Assembly: GCF_019733355.1 (NCBI RefSeq)
Contig: NZ_JAIHLQ010000008.1
Location: 62,001-126,000, forward strand
Reading direction: 5' to 3'
From: Pseudomonas baetica
GTDB lineage: Bacteria; Pseudomonadota; Gammaproteobacteria; Pseudomonadales; Pseudomonadaceae
Length of the DNA: 64,000 nt
Shown here piece by piece: positions 42,239-50,051 of this stretch (position 1 is the stretch's first letter; each line of letters begins with the position of its first letter). A model generated the notes under the pieces. The model was not told the DNA's origin and ran no database searches. It saw only the letters and a program-made list of their open reading frames with translations. The position numbers and the translations under genes are program-made.

Positions 42239-43779
42239 TGGCGGTCAGGCGCCGCACTCGCGGCGAGCGCGTCATTGCGTTCATCGAGAAATATTGCCGG
42301 GTTCCGGAAGGCAAGCACATTGGTCAGCCTCTGGTGCTCGACGAGTTCCAGAAGAAGTTCATTCTGGCGATCTACGACAACCCGGCCGGGACCAGCACGG
42401 CCTATCTGAGCATTGCGCGGAAGAACGGCAAGACTGGTTTGATCGCCGGCATTCTGCTCGTTCACCTGGTCGGCCCTGAAGCCGTACAGAACTCGCAGAT
42501 CGTTTCCGGCGCCATGAGTCGGGAGCAGGCGGGGATCGTGTTTAACCTCGCGGTGAAGATGATCAACCTGAACCCTGATCTTCAGGCGCTGGTGCATATC
42601 AACCCGAGCGGTAAGAAGCTGCTGGGCACACCGCTCAATGTCGAGTACCGAGCCCTGGCGGCCGAGGGAAAGACAACGCACGGCTTGTCGCCCGTGCTGG
42701 CTATCCTCGACGAGGTTGGTCAGGTGCGAGGTCCGCAGAACGATTTTATCGATGCGATCACCACGGCGCAGGGCGCTCATGAAGCACCGCTCTTGATTGC
42801 GATCAGCACCCAGGCGGCGCAGGACAGCGATCTGTTCAGCGTCTGGCTTGACGATGCTGCGCGCTCCAAGGATCCACACATCGTCAGTCACGTCTATGAG
42901 GCGCCGAAGGATTGCAAACTCACCGACCCCGCTGCCTGGCGCGCGGCGAACCCGGCACTTGGGACATTTCGGTCCCTGCCGGATCTGGAGAAACAGGCCG
43001 AGCGTGCCGACCGGATGCCAGCGTCGGAGAACACCTTTCGAAACCTTTGCCTCAACCAGCGAGTGTCGACCGTATCGGTATTCGTCTCGAAGGGCGTGTG
43101 GGAATCATGCGGCGATGAGCCGGACAGCCCGGATGGGTTGGATCTGTACGGTGGTCTCGACTTGTCATTCCGTACTGACCTTACAGCGTTTGTTGTGATC
43201 GGTAAGCGCAACGGGGAGTGGAACGCCTGGGCATTCTTTTGGACTCCCGAAGTGGGGCTGATGGAGCGAGCCAAGCGGGATCGCGAGCCATACGACGTGT
43301 GGGTAAGGCAGGGGCTGCTGATCACCACTCCCGGCGCGACAGTGGATTACGCATTCGTGGCAGTAGACATCGCTCGGATCTTGAATGACCTGGGCGGTGA
43401 CATTCAGGCGATTGCATTCGACCGCTACCGGATTGATCTCTTCAAGCGTGACGCCGAAGCCCAAGGTGTAAATCTTCCTCTGATCGAGTACGGCCAGGGC
43501 TTCAAGGACATGGCTCCAGCCATTGACGCACTGGAGTCTGAACTGCTGAACGGACGACTACGACACGGTATGACACCGGTGCTGACCATGTGTGCGGCCA
43601 ACGCAGTCATCCAGAAAGACCCCGCAGGCGGGCGCAAGTTTGCCAAGGACAAAGCAACCGGTCGAATCGATGGCATGGCCGCACTGGCGATGGCGTTCGG
43701 AGCCACCCTCGGAACTGTCGAGGAAAGCAAAGGCGATTTCGACCACTACCTCCAACACGGATTTTCCGGACTTCTATAG
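42238..43779 (+). CDS. terL: Terminase large subunit
   Basis: A 513-residue packaging motor. The ATPase part has the variant P-loop SIARKNGKTGL (about residue 60) and Walker B AILDEVGQV (about residue 160); the C-terminal RNase H-like nuclease has GGLDLSFRTDLTAF (about residue 305). It cuts and translocates DNA into the HK97-type prohead. Its nearest class is phage HK97/phi1026b-like large subunits. Confidence 0.94.
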   Translation: MAVRRRTRGERVIAFIEKYCRVPEGKHIGQPLVLDEFQKKFILAIYDNPAGTSTAYLSIARKNGKTGLIAGILLVHLVGPEAVQNSQIVSGAMSREQAGIVFNLAVKMINLNPDLQALVHINPSGKKLLGTPLNVEYRALAAEGKTTHGLSPVLAILDEVGQVRGPQNDFIDAITTAQGAHEAPLLIAISTQAAQDSDLFSVWLDDAARSKDPHIVSHVYEAPKDCKLTDPAAWRAANPALGTFRSLPDLEKQAERADRMPASENTFRNLCLNQRVSTVSVFVSKGVWESCGDEPDSPDGLDLYGGLDLSFRTDLTAFVVIGKRNGEWNAWAFFWTPEVGLMERAKRDREPYDVWVRQGLLITTPGATVDYAFVAVDIARILNDLGGDIQAIAFDRYRIDLFKRDAEAQGVNLPLIEYGQGFKDMAPAIDALESELLNGRLRHGMTPVLTMCAANAVIQKDPAGGRKFAKDKATGRIDGMAALAMAFGATLGTVEESKGDFDHYLQHGFSGLL

Positions 43780-43786
43780 GCTCACT

Positions 43787-44998
43787 ATGGCTTCTCGCTG
43801 GTACAACCCGATGAGCTGGAGTTTCTTCGGCTTCAATGATCCAAAGACGGGCCAGTACGTCGAGGTGAATACCGACATCGGCGGGGAGACGCGCTCGGGT
43901 GAGGTGATAACGCCGAAGAAAGCGATGGCCATCCCGATCGTCTGGGCGTGCATCAAAATACTGAGCGAAACCGTATCTGGCCTTCCACTAAAGCTTTACG
44001 ACGATCTGCCAGCAGGTCGGGTGCTTGCGAAGGGCAACAGCAGAGCGGCGCGGCTACTGGGCAAGCCCAACCCCTACATGACGATGCTCAACTTCATCAA
44101 GGCCATCATCGTCAACATGGCGCTTCGAGGAAATGCGTTCGCGCTTATCGAGCGTAACGATGCGGGGGAGTTCATCGGCTTTATACCGTTGAGTGCCGAC
44201 GCAGTCGAAGTGAACACTGACGACGAGCTCATTTACTGGGTGACGTCGAACGGCCAGCGCTTCCCTGTATCTCCCGAGTTCATGCTGCACTTCAAAATAT
44301 TCAGTGCTGACGGCATTAACGGTTTGTCCCCAGTCGAATTTCAAAAGGAAGCGATGGGCTTGGCCAAGGCCGCTCAGAGCTGGTCGTCACGGTTCATGCG
44401 CAAAGGTGGCTTCACCGGCGGCTATGTGATCTACGACAACTTCCTGACCGAGGAGCAACAAGCGCAGGTCCTCGCCAAATTCCCCAAGATCCGTGACGGC
44501 GACGTTGAAGACATCGGCAAGATGGGGTTGTTGCAGGGCGGGCCGAAAATTGTGCCGGCTGGCATGACGCAGAAAGACAGCCAGTTCATCGAATCGCAGC
44601 AGTTCCAGGAAGAGGCGCTTGCCGGTATCTGGGGCGTTCCGCTGTACCTGGCCAACCGCGCGGGCAAGACCTCAATCATGGGTTCTAACCTGGAGCAGCA
44701 GACCAGCGGGTTCATCACCTTTGGCTTGAGTCCCTACATCAAGGCGATTGAGGACGAGATCAACGACAAGCTCTTTGGCGGCACGACTCAGTTCGTCGAG
44801 TTCGTAGTGGAGGGCATTCTGCGCGCCGATAGCGCTGGACGGGCCACCTACTACGGTAGCGCTCTCGGCGGGTCTGGTGGCTCCGGCTGGATGACCATCA
44901 ACGAAGTCCGCCGCAAAGAAAACCTTCCTCCTCTGGCTGGCGAAGAATACGACCGGGTCACCCGGTGGGAGATGCAAACCAATGCTAAGCAAGATTGA
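43787..44998 (+). CDS. Portal protein (HK97 family)
   Basis: A 403-residue protein starting MASRWYNPMSWSFFGFNDPK at 43787; the longer upstream frame overlaps terL and was rejected. Typical portal motifs are AIPIVWACIKILSETVSGLP and GIWGVPLYLANRAGKTSIMG. It forms the dodecameric ring at the capsid vertex through which DNA enters. The end overlaps the protease by 17 bases. Confidence 0.93.
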   Translation: MASRWYNPMSWSFFGFNDPKTGQYVEVNTDIGGETRSGEVITPKKAMAIPIVWACIKILSETVSGLPLKLYDDLPAGRVLAKGNSRAARLLGKPNPYMTMLNFIKAIIVNMALRGNAFALIERNDAGEFIGFIPLSADAVEVNTDDELIYWVTSNGQRFPVSPEFMLHFKIFSADGINGLSPVEFQKEAMGLAKAAQSWSSRFMRKGGFTGGYVIYDNFLTEEQQAQVLAKFPKIRDGDVEDIGKMGLLQGGPKIVPAGMTQKDSQFIESQQFQEEALAGIWGVPLYLANRAGKTSIMGSNLEQQTSGFITFGLSPYIKAIEDEINDKLFGGTTQFVEFVVEGILRADSAGRATYYGSALGGSGGSGWMTINEVRRKENLPPLAGEEYDRVTRWEMQTNAKQD

Positions 44999-45626
44999 AG
45001 TTCCCTTCGAAGTAAAGGCCAGCGACGAGCTCGGCAACTTCGAGGGCTACGCCGCGGTATTCAACAACATCGACCTGGGTGACGACGTGATTCTGCCGGG
45101 TGCGTTCACGAAGGTTAAGACCACCCGTGCGGGCCGCTTGAAGCTGGCGCTGTTCCATGACCTGACTCGGCTCGTCGGTTCCGCTGAGTTCAGTCAGGAC
45201 GACCATGGCCTGTACATCAAGGGCAAGGTCAACTTGGCCGTGAGCTACGCCCGTGACGCTTACGAACTGATGAAGGAGGGCACGCTAGACAGCATGTCCA
45301 TCGGTTTCAACACGATCCTCGCGGCCTATGAAGAGCGCGAGGGACGTAGCGTGCGGATCATCAAACAGGCGGAGCTCTGGGAGGCTTCGCTGGTGCCGTT
45401 CGGAATGAACCCAGCGGCACAGGTTACCGACGTTAAGTCGGACATCAGAATTTTTGAGAAGGCCCTGCGCGACCGCATGGGCCTTTCCCAAAAGGAGGCG
45501 GCAGCAGTCGCCTCGCTCGGCTATTCCGCAGTGCACCGTGATGGTGACGCTGGGGCCACGGCGATCGTGGAAGAGCTGAAAACACTCTCCAGCACTTTTG
45601 ACCAATTTTTTAAGGTGTCGCCATGA
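44982..45626 (+). CDS. Prohead protease (HK97 family)
   Basis: A 214-residue serine protease of the U35/HK97 type: FEGYAAVFNNIDLGDDVILP near the start, the catalytic His in LALFHDLTRLVG, and the Ser in DSMSIGFNT. It cleaves the capsid delta domain during maturation. It overlaps portal and capsid genes by 17 and 4 bases. Confidence 0.92.
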   Translation: MLSKIEVPFEVKASDELGNFEGYAAVFNNIDLGDDVILPGAFTKVKTTRAGRLKLALFHDLTRLVGSAEFSQDDHGLYIKGKVNLAVSYARDAYELMKEGTLDSMSIGFNTILAAYEEREGRSVRIIKQAELWEASLVPFGMNPAAQVTDVKSDIRIFEKALRDRMGLSQKEAAAVASLGYSAVHRDGDAGATAIVEELKTLSSTFDQFFKVSP

Positions 45627-46831
45627 CCGATCAAATCCAAGAAGTAAAAAGCTCGCTCGAAAACCAACTGAAAGAAGGTTTCGGTGGCTTGCAGAAGAAG
45701 TACGACGCTGTCGCCGATGAACTGCAAAAGGGCAACACCGTCACCGCTGAGATGAAATCTCAGATCGAAAACCAAAAAGGCGAGATCGAGCGCGTCATCG
45801 AGCAGGTTCAGAAGCTCGAAGAAAAGGGCGTCAAGCTGCGTGCGGCCGGCGGCGAGAAGAAAAGCTTCATCGACTTCGTCAAAGGTAACGAGAAGTACCA
45901 GGCGCTGGCTCAGAAAAATCAGTCTTCGGCCGAGATCGAGGTTAGCAAATCCGACATGGCGGCGATGGCTGAGACCAAGGTCACCAGCTCTGGCCTTGTG
46001 GCTCCGCAATACGATCCGGTGATTCAAGGCGCTCCTCGTCAGAATCTGCTGATTCGTGACTTGATCCCGACCACTCCAGTGACCGGCCAGGCTTTCACGT
46101 ACTTCCGCGAACTGCTGCACACTCTGGGTGCCGGGATGGTGCCAGAAGGTGGGGCCAAACCGACCAGCAATGTGACGTTCGAGCAGGTGACCGACACGAT
46201 CAAGAAGATCGCCGTCTGGATGCCTGTGACCGATGAAGCACTGGACGACGTTCCTCAGCTCTACAGCTACATCCAGGAACTGTTGCGCTACGATCTCGAG
46301 TTGAAGCGCGAAGGTCAGCTGCTGAAGGGTGACGGCACCGGCAACAACCTGAACGGCATCATGACTCAGGCGACCGTATTCAATGCGGCTCTGACCAAGG
46401 CCAGCGACACCGCCATCGATACCGTTCGCCGTGCGATCTACCAGGCGCGCAAGCAGTCGAAGCTTCCGGCCGATGCCGTTGTTATGTCCGATCTAGATTG
46501 GATGAACATCGAGCTGCAGAAGGACGGCGAAAACCGCTACCTGTTCGCCAATCTGCAAGGTCTGGTCACCCCGGTGCTGTGGGGTCGCCCAGTCGTTGCC
46601 TCCGACAGCATGGACGAGGGCGATGGCGAAACCACTGGTGGCGAGTTCTTGACCGGCTCGTTCCAGCAGGGCGCACGGATCTACGACCGTATGGGCTTCA
46701 CCATTAAGGTCGGCATGATCAACGACGACTTCATCAAGAACCAGCGCGCCATCCTGGTGGAAGAGCGTCTTGGCCTGGCTGTTCGCAAGAAGTTCGCCTT
46801 CGTGAAAGGTCGCTTCGCGCTGGCTGCGTAA
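45623..46831 (+). CDS. Major capsid protein (HK97 fold)
   Basis: A 402-residue protein. The first about 100 residues are a coiled-coil scaffold domain (SSLENQLKEGFGGLQKKYDA and on), expected to be removed by the protease. The remainder has the HK97 fold with RDLIPTTPVTGQAFTYFREL and DVPQLYSYIQELLRYDLELK. It assembles the capsid. A terminator follows the gene. Confidence 0.94.
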   Translation: MTDQIQEVKSSLENQLKEGFGGLQKKYDAVADELQKGNTVTAEMKSQIENQKGEIERVIEQVQKLEEKGVKLRAAGGEKKSFIDFVKGNEKYQALAQKNQSSAEIEVSKSDMAAMAETKVTSSGLVAPQYDPVIQGAPRQNLLIRDLIPTTPVTGQAFTYFRELLHTLGAGMVPEGGAKPTSNVTFEQVTDTIKKIAVWMPVTDEALDDVPQLYSYIQELLRYDLELKREGQLLKGDGTGNNLNGIMTQATVFNAALTKASDTAIDTVRRAIYQARKQSKLPADAVVMSDLDWMNIELQKDGENRYLFANLQGLVTPVLWGRPVVASDSMDEGDGETTGGEFLTGSFQQGARIYDRMGFTIKVGMINDDFIKNQRAILVEERLGLAVRKKFAFVKGRFALAA

Positions 46832-46862
46832 GCCACTCGAATCGGAAAATGATCAATCCCTT

Positions 46863-46884
46863 GGGGCCTAACGGCCCCTTTTTT
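46863..46884 (+). terminator. Terminator after the capsid gene
   Basis: A GGGGCC-taac-GGCCCC stem with T6, 31 bases after the stop. It probably lowers expression of the connector and tail genes relative to capsid. Confidence 0.85.
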
Positions 46885-46897
46885 GTTGGAGAACACC

Positions 46898-47089
46898 ATG
46901 GAATTGAAAGTGCTTTGGGGCTTCGAAGGCGATCCTGAAAAGCTCAAAACCGCCAGCGGCCGTATTCAGGCCGGGCAGATTCTCGACGTCGAAGACGAAG
47001 AACTGGCAAACACACTGATCGGGAAGGGCCTGGTCGAGAAGGCGAAGCCCTCCGCCAACAAATCCGCCAAGCCCAACGAGAACAAATAA
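46898..47089 (+). CDS. Small head-associated protein
   Basis: A 63-residue protein starting MELKVLWGFEGDPEKLKTAS at an ATG with GGAGAACACC upstream. It has a Lys/Pro/Asn-rich tail. A very similar architecture is found at 47721. Function unknown, in the head-completion region. Confidence 0.65.
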   Translation: MELKVLWGFEGDPEKLKTASGRIQAGQILDVEDEELANTLIGKGLVEKAKPSANKSAKPNENK

Positions 47090-47389
47090 ATGCTCGACCT
47101 TGACCGCGTAAAGCTGCATCTCCGGGTCGATGGCGATGGTGAGGACGCGGTCATTTCGGGTTACCTCGAAGCCGCGAAAGCGCACGTGGCCATGCACTGT
47201 GATCGCGAGCTCGTCGAATCGGCGCCGACCTGTCCTGAGCAAATGGCGTTCACCCCGGACGTCGAGCAGGCGGTACTGCTGCTCGTTGGGCACTGGTACG
47301 CCAACCGCGAGGCCGTGGTGATCGGGACTATCTCAACCGCCGTGCCGCTCGCGGTGGAACGGTTGCTCTGGTACAGGAAGCGCTTCTGA
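47090..47389 (+). CDS. Head-tail connector protein (gp6-like)
   Basis: A 99-residue protein of the HK97 gp6/Phage_gp6 DNA-packaging family: MLDLDRVKLHLRVDGDGEDA, then VISGYLEAAKAHVAMHCDRE and WYANREAV. It adapts the portal ring. It begins directly after the stop of the preceding gene. Confidence 0.88.
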   Translation: MLDLDRVKLHLRVDGDGEDAVISGYLEAAKAHVAMHCDRELVESAPTCPEQMAFTPDVEQAVLLLVGHWYANREAVVIGTISTAVPLAVERLLWYRKRF

Positions 47390-47709
47390 TGAGAGCCGGC
47401 CCGATGAACAAACGCTGCTCCTTGATGCAGTCTCAAGATCTTAAACGCCCGGGTGGCGGTCGCGAGGCCGTCTGGGTAGAGGTTGACAAAATCTGGGCAG
47501 AGATCGCCACTCCCAGCGGTAGCACTTCCCCGGTGGCGGACCGCCTTGAGGCGAAAGTCACCGCAGAAATTAAAATCCGGTACCGCCCCGACGTAGTCGC
47601 TGGAATGCGTATCGCATCTCCCAGGGGCACCTATCTGATCGTAGCAGCGCTGCCGGATCGGGACCCCGCCATGCTCAGGCTGTTGTGCTCGAGCGTCACC
47701 AACCCTTAG
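47389..47709 (+). CDS. Head closure / head-tail adaptor protein
   Basis: A 106-residue protein: MRAGPMNKRCSLMQSQDLKR, then GGREAVWVEVDKIWAEIATP and VVAGMRIASPRGTYLIVAAL, the pattern of SPP1 gp16/HK97 gp7-type head-tail joining proteins. It overlaps the connector gene by one base. It seals the portal after packaging. Confidence 0.85.
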   Translation: MRAGPMNKRCSLMQSQDLKRPGGGREAVWVEVDKIWAEIATPSGSTSPVADRLEAKVTAEIKIRYRPDVVAGMRIASPRGTYLIVAALPDRDPAMLRLLCSSVTNP

Positions 47710-47720
47710 AGGTTATCCAC

Positions 47721-47912
47721 ATGAAAGTACGTGCCTTGGCCAGTATCTCTGGCCCCATGGGTCGCAAGGTCGCGGGCGACGAGTTTGTTGTCAGTGCCGG
47801 TGATGCCCAGTCTTTGATCGACCGTAAGCTGGTAGAGCCGGTGCCTGTTGAGTCGGCGCCGCTACCAGTCACCGAAAAGCCGAAGAAGCCAAAGGCGGCA
47901 GCCAAGGAGTAA
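47721..47912 (+). CDS. Small protein similar to the one at 46898
   Basis: A 63-residue protein starting MKVRALASISGPMGRKVAGD, with a Pro/Lys/Ala-rich tail. It shares the layout of the 46898-47089 protein (a beta-rich 40-residue head, then a QSLIDRKLVEPV-like motif parallel to NTLIGKGLVEKA), suggesting duplication within the head module. Function unknown. Confidence 0.65.
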   Translation: MKVRALASISGPMGRKVAGDEFVVSAGDAQSLIDRKLVEPVPVESAPLPVTEKPKKPKAAAKE

Positions 47913-47915
47913 GCC

Positions 47916-48419
47916 ATGGCTGCGCGCAGATCACGAGTGTCCGGCGACTTCAAGCTGAGAAAGACGCTGCGCAATATCCACACCCAGCTCGACAACGAGC
48001 TCAAGCCTGCAATGCAGGAAGCGGCGGACAAGCTTCTGTCCACGATGAAGGAGCTGATCCCTAAGGATACCGGTGAGGGTGCGGCGGCGCTGACAGCCTT
48101 TGTCTCGAAGAGCGGACTGGATGCTCAGGTTGGGATTCGAGGGAAGAAGCTGAACCGGCGGTTTTTCTATCTAGGGATCGTGGAGCGCGGCTCGAAAGGT
48201 TACACCGAAGGCAAGCGAGCTGGCGGCCGCAACAAGCGGCCAACGAACAAGTCAGACGGCGCAACATTCTTCGGAAAGTATCCGGATATTCCGGCTAGAC
48301 CCGCTCACCCCTGGTTGCGACCGGCCTATGACGTGAACAAGGAGTTCATCTTGGCCAGCATCAATCAAGCGGTCAGCAACACACTGAAGCGCGCTGTCGA
48401 GGAGCTGGGCAATGGCTGA
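47916..48419 (+). CDS. Tail-completion protein (HK97 gp10 family)
   Basis: A 167-residue protein. TLRNIHTQLDNELKPAMQEA, then KDTGEGAAALTAFVSKSGLD and PARPAHPWLRPAYDVNKEFI, matches the HK97 gp10 family, which connects head and tail. Its end overlaps the next gene by 8 bases. Confidence 0.88.
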   Translation: MAARRSRVSGDFKLRKTLRNIHTQLDNELKPAMQEAADKLLSTMKELIPKDTGEGAAALTAFVSKSGLDAQVGIRGKKLNRRFFYLGIVERGSKGYTEGKRAGGRNKRPTNKSDGATFFGKYPDIPARPAHPWLRPAYDVNKEFILASINQAVSNTLKRAVEELGNG

Positions 48420-48795
48420 TCCATCCTTTGCGCTGCAGGTTGCGCTGTTCGACAGGCTTGAATTGGAAGTGTCCTGCCCGGTCTACGACAGCGTGCCGAT
48501 GAACGCCGATTTTCCGTACGTCTCGCTCGATTATGAAATCTCAACCAACAACGATCCATTGGCGAGCCGCCGAGACATCAGATTTTTTTACTTGTCTGTT
48601 TGGTCTGACTTCAAAGGGCAAGAAGAAGTAAAGCGCCTCATGGCCGAGATCGATGCGGCGACACACGAACGACCTCTTCCGCTTACTACAGGCCGGGTTG
48701 TATCGATCCGCGTCGAGCGCAAACAAACAAACCGCGAGCCGGACGGCGTCACCTTTATGGGTAGCGTCACGCTGCGAATCATCACCCAACACTAA
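48412..48795 (+). CDS. DUF3168 tail terminator protein
   Basis: A 127-residue protein of the DUF3168 family: SFALQVALFDRLELEVSCPV, then VYDSVPMNADFPYVSLDYEI and GRVVSIRVERKQTNREPDGV. It caps the tail tube at the head-proximal end. Confidence 0.88.
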   Translation: MADPSFALQVALFDRLELEVSCPVYDSVPMNADFPYVSLDYEISTNNDPLASRRDIRFFYLSVWSDFKGQEEVKRLMAEIDAATHERPLPLTTGRVVSIRVERKQTNREPDGVTFMGSVTLRIITQH

Positions 48796-48851
48796 ACCGC
48801 TGAACCAACGCCGCCACGCGGCTTTATCACCTGTCCTCAGGAGGACTGCTT

Positions 48852-49322
48852 ATGTCTATCAATACCGGCGCTGGCACGCGAATTTACATCGGTCCGCGCC
48901 TCACTGCCGATCTGCCAAAAGATCATGCCGCCGCCATCACCCTGTTGTCCGGCCTGATTTATGTCGAAGTCGGTGAAATGGAAAGCATCGGCGATTACGG
49001 CGACACCATCAACGATGTGAGTTTTGCCGGCCTGGCGGAAGGCCGAGCGAAGCATCTGAAAGGCCTGGCCGATGCTGGGTCGGTCGAGCTGTCCATCGGC
49101 TTCGATGCTGGTGATGCTGGCCAGCTCAAGTTGGTCGAAGCGTTCCTGGATCGCTCCCGTTATGACTATCCGATCAAGGTCGTATACGTCGACGGTGAAA
49201 CTGACTACATGGCTGCCAAGGTCATGAGCAACAAGAAAACCGGCATCAGTGTCGAGGGCGTGCTCAAGCGCACCGTGACCCTGGGTATCAACTCCGAAGT
49301 GTACGAGGTCATCGAGCCTTAA
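48852..49322 (+). CDS. Major tail tube protein
   Basis: A 156-residue protein starting MSINTGAGTRIYIGPRLTAD after AGGAGGACTGCTT. GEMESIGDYGDTINDVSFAG and KVVYVDGETDYMAAKVMSNK fit the siphophage major tail protein fold. It polymerises to form the tail tube. A hairpin (GCCGCA/TGCGGC) follows the stop at about 49341. Confidence 0.88.
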   Translation: MSINTGAGTRIYIGPRLTADLPKDHAAAITLLSGLIYVEVGEMESIGDYGDTINDVSFAGLAEGRAKHLKGLADAGSVELSIGFDAGDAGQLKLVEAFLDRSRYDYPIKVVYVDGETDYMAAKVMSNKKTGISVEGVLKRTVTLGINSEVYEVIEP

Positions 49323-49391
49323 TCGGTCGGCTTCACCTGGCGCCGCAACCTGCGGCGTCAGCCCTTCTTCATTCGATAGAGAGAAATATCC

Positions 49392-49742
49392 ATGTCCAAG
49401 ACCAACCACGGCACCGTTGAAGTCACCCTCGGCGACGAAGTCTTCACCCTGAAACCTACGTTGAAAGCCATGAAAGCGATTGAAGGTCGCTTTGGCGGCA
49501 TCCTGCCTGCAATGCAATCGGTGGGCACTGCGAATCTGTCTACCATCGCCTTCATTGTCGCGATCGGTACCGGCGTAAATTTGGCCAAGAAAGATGCTGC
49601 CACTCCAATCGAGGAAGCTGTGTTCGAGGAAGGGATCGATAGCGCCGGCGCCCAAGTCATCCCGTACCTGAAAGGTTTCTTGAACCCTGCCGGTAAAAGT
49701 GACGCCGAGCTGGAAGCGCAGGCCGAGTCGGGAAACGAGTAA
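49392..49742 (+). CDS. Tail assembly chaperone, short form (gpG-like)
   Basis: A 116-residue protein: TNHGTVEVTLGDEVFTLKPT, then LKAMKAIEGRFGGILPAMQS. It matches the GTA-gp10/lambda gpG-like tail chaperone that coats the tape measure. The gene ends with a slippery heptamer six bases before the stop, so a fraction of ribosomes makes the long form listed next. Confidence 0.85.
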   Translation: MSKTNHGTVEVTLGDEVFTLKPTLKAMKAIEGRFGGILPAMQSVGTANLSTIAFIVAIGTGVNLAKKDAATPIEEAVFEEGIDSAGAQVIPYLKGFLNPAGKSDAELEAQAESGNE

Positions 49743-49996
49743 AGCGGGATCCCGACCTCAGCGTAGTCGATGAGCTATTCAACATAGCCACCGGCTGGCT
49801 GGGGTGGTCGCCGAGCGAAGCTTGGAACACGCCCGTCGTTGAGATCGTCATGGCCTGGGATTCGAAGCGTCAGTTCTTGATCGACACGAACCCATTCGGC
49901 GGTGGTGGGGAGAAGGACAAGATCGACAGAAAGGCCGTGGCCAAGGAAGCGCGTATGGGGTTTCGTGTTGCGGCCATGGGCAGGAAAAAAGACTAG
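49392..49996 (+). CDS. Tail assembly chaperone, -1 frameshift fusion (gpGT-like)
   Basis: The heptamer G GGA AAC at 49730-49736 is in the correct phase for -1 slippage. After it the -1 frame reads RVKRDPDLSVVDELFNIATG, continues through WLGWSPSEAWNTPVVEIVMA, and ends KKD at TAG 49994-49996, directly before the tape measure region. This second frame has no good ATG of its own until deep inside. The fusion of about 201 residues corresponds to lambda gpGT, in which the T part binds tail tube protein. The mechanism is well established in siphophages; the site here is read from sequence. Confidence 0.88.
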
Positions 49997-50011
49997 ACAC
50001 CGATTTACCCA

Positions 50012-50034
50012 AACCGCGTTGTGCGGTTTTTTTT
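50012..50034 (+). terminator. Hairpin before the tape measure gene
   Basis: An AACCGC/GCGGTT stem with a 5-base loop and T8. The ribosome-binding site of the tape measure (GGAGGAAAG) lies directly after it. Confidence 0.75.
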
Positions 50035-50051
50035 CGCCTGGAGGAAAGTAA

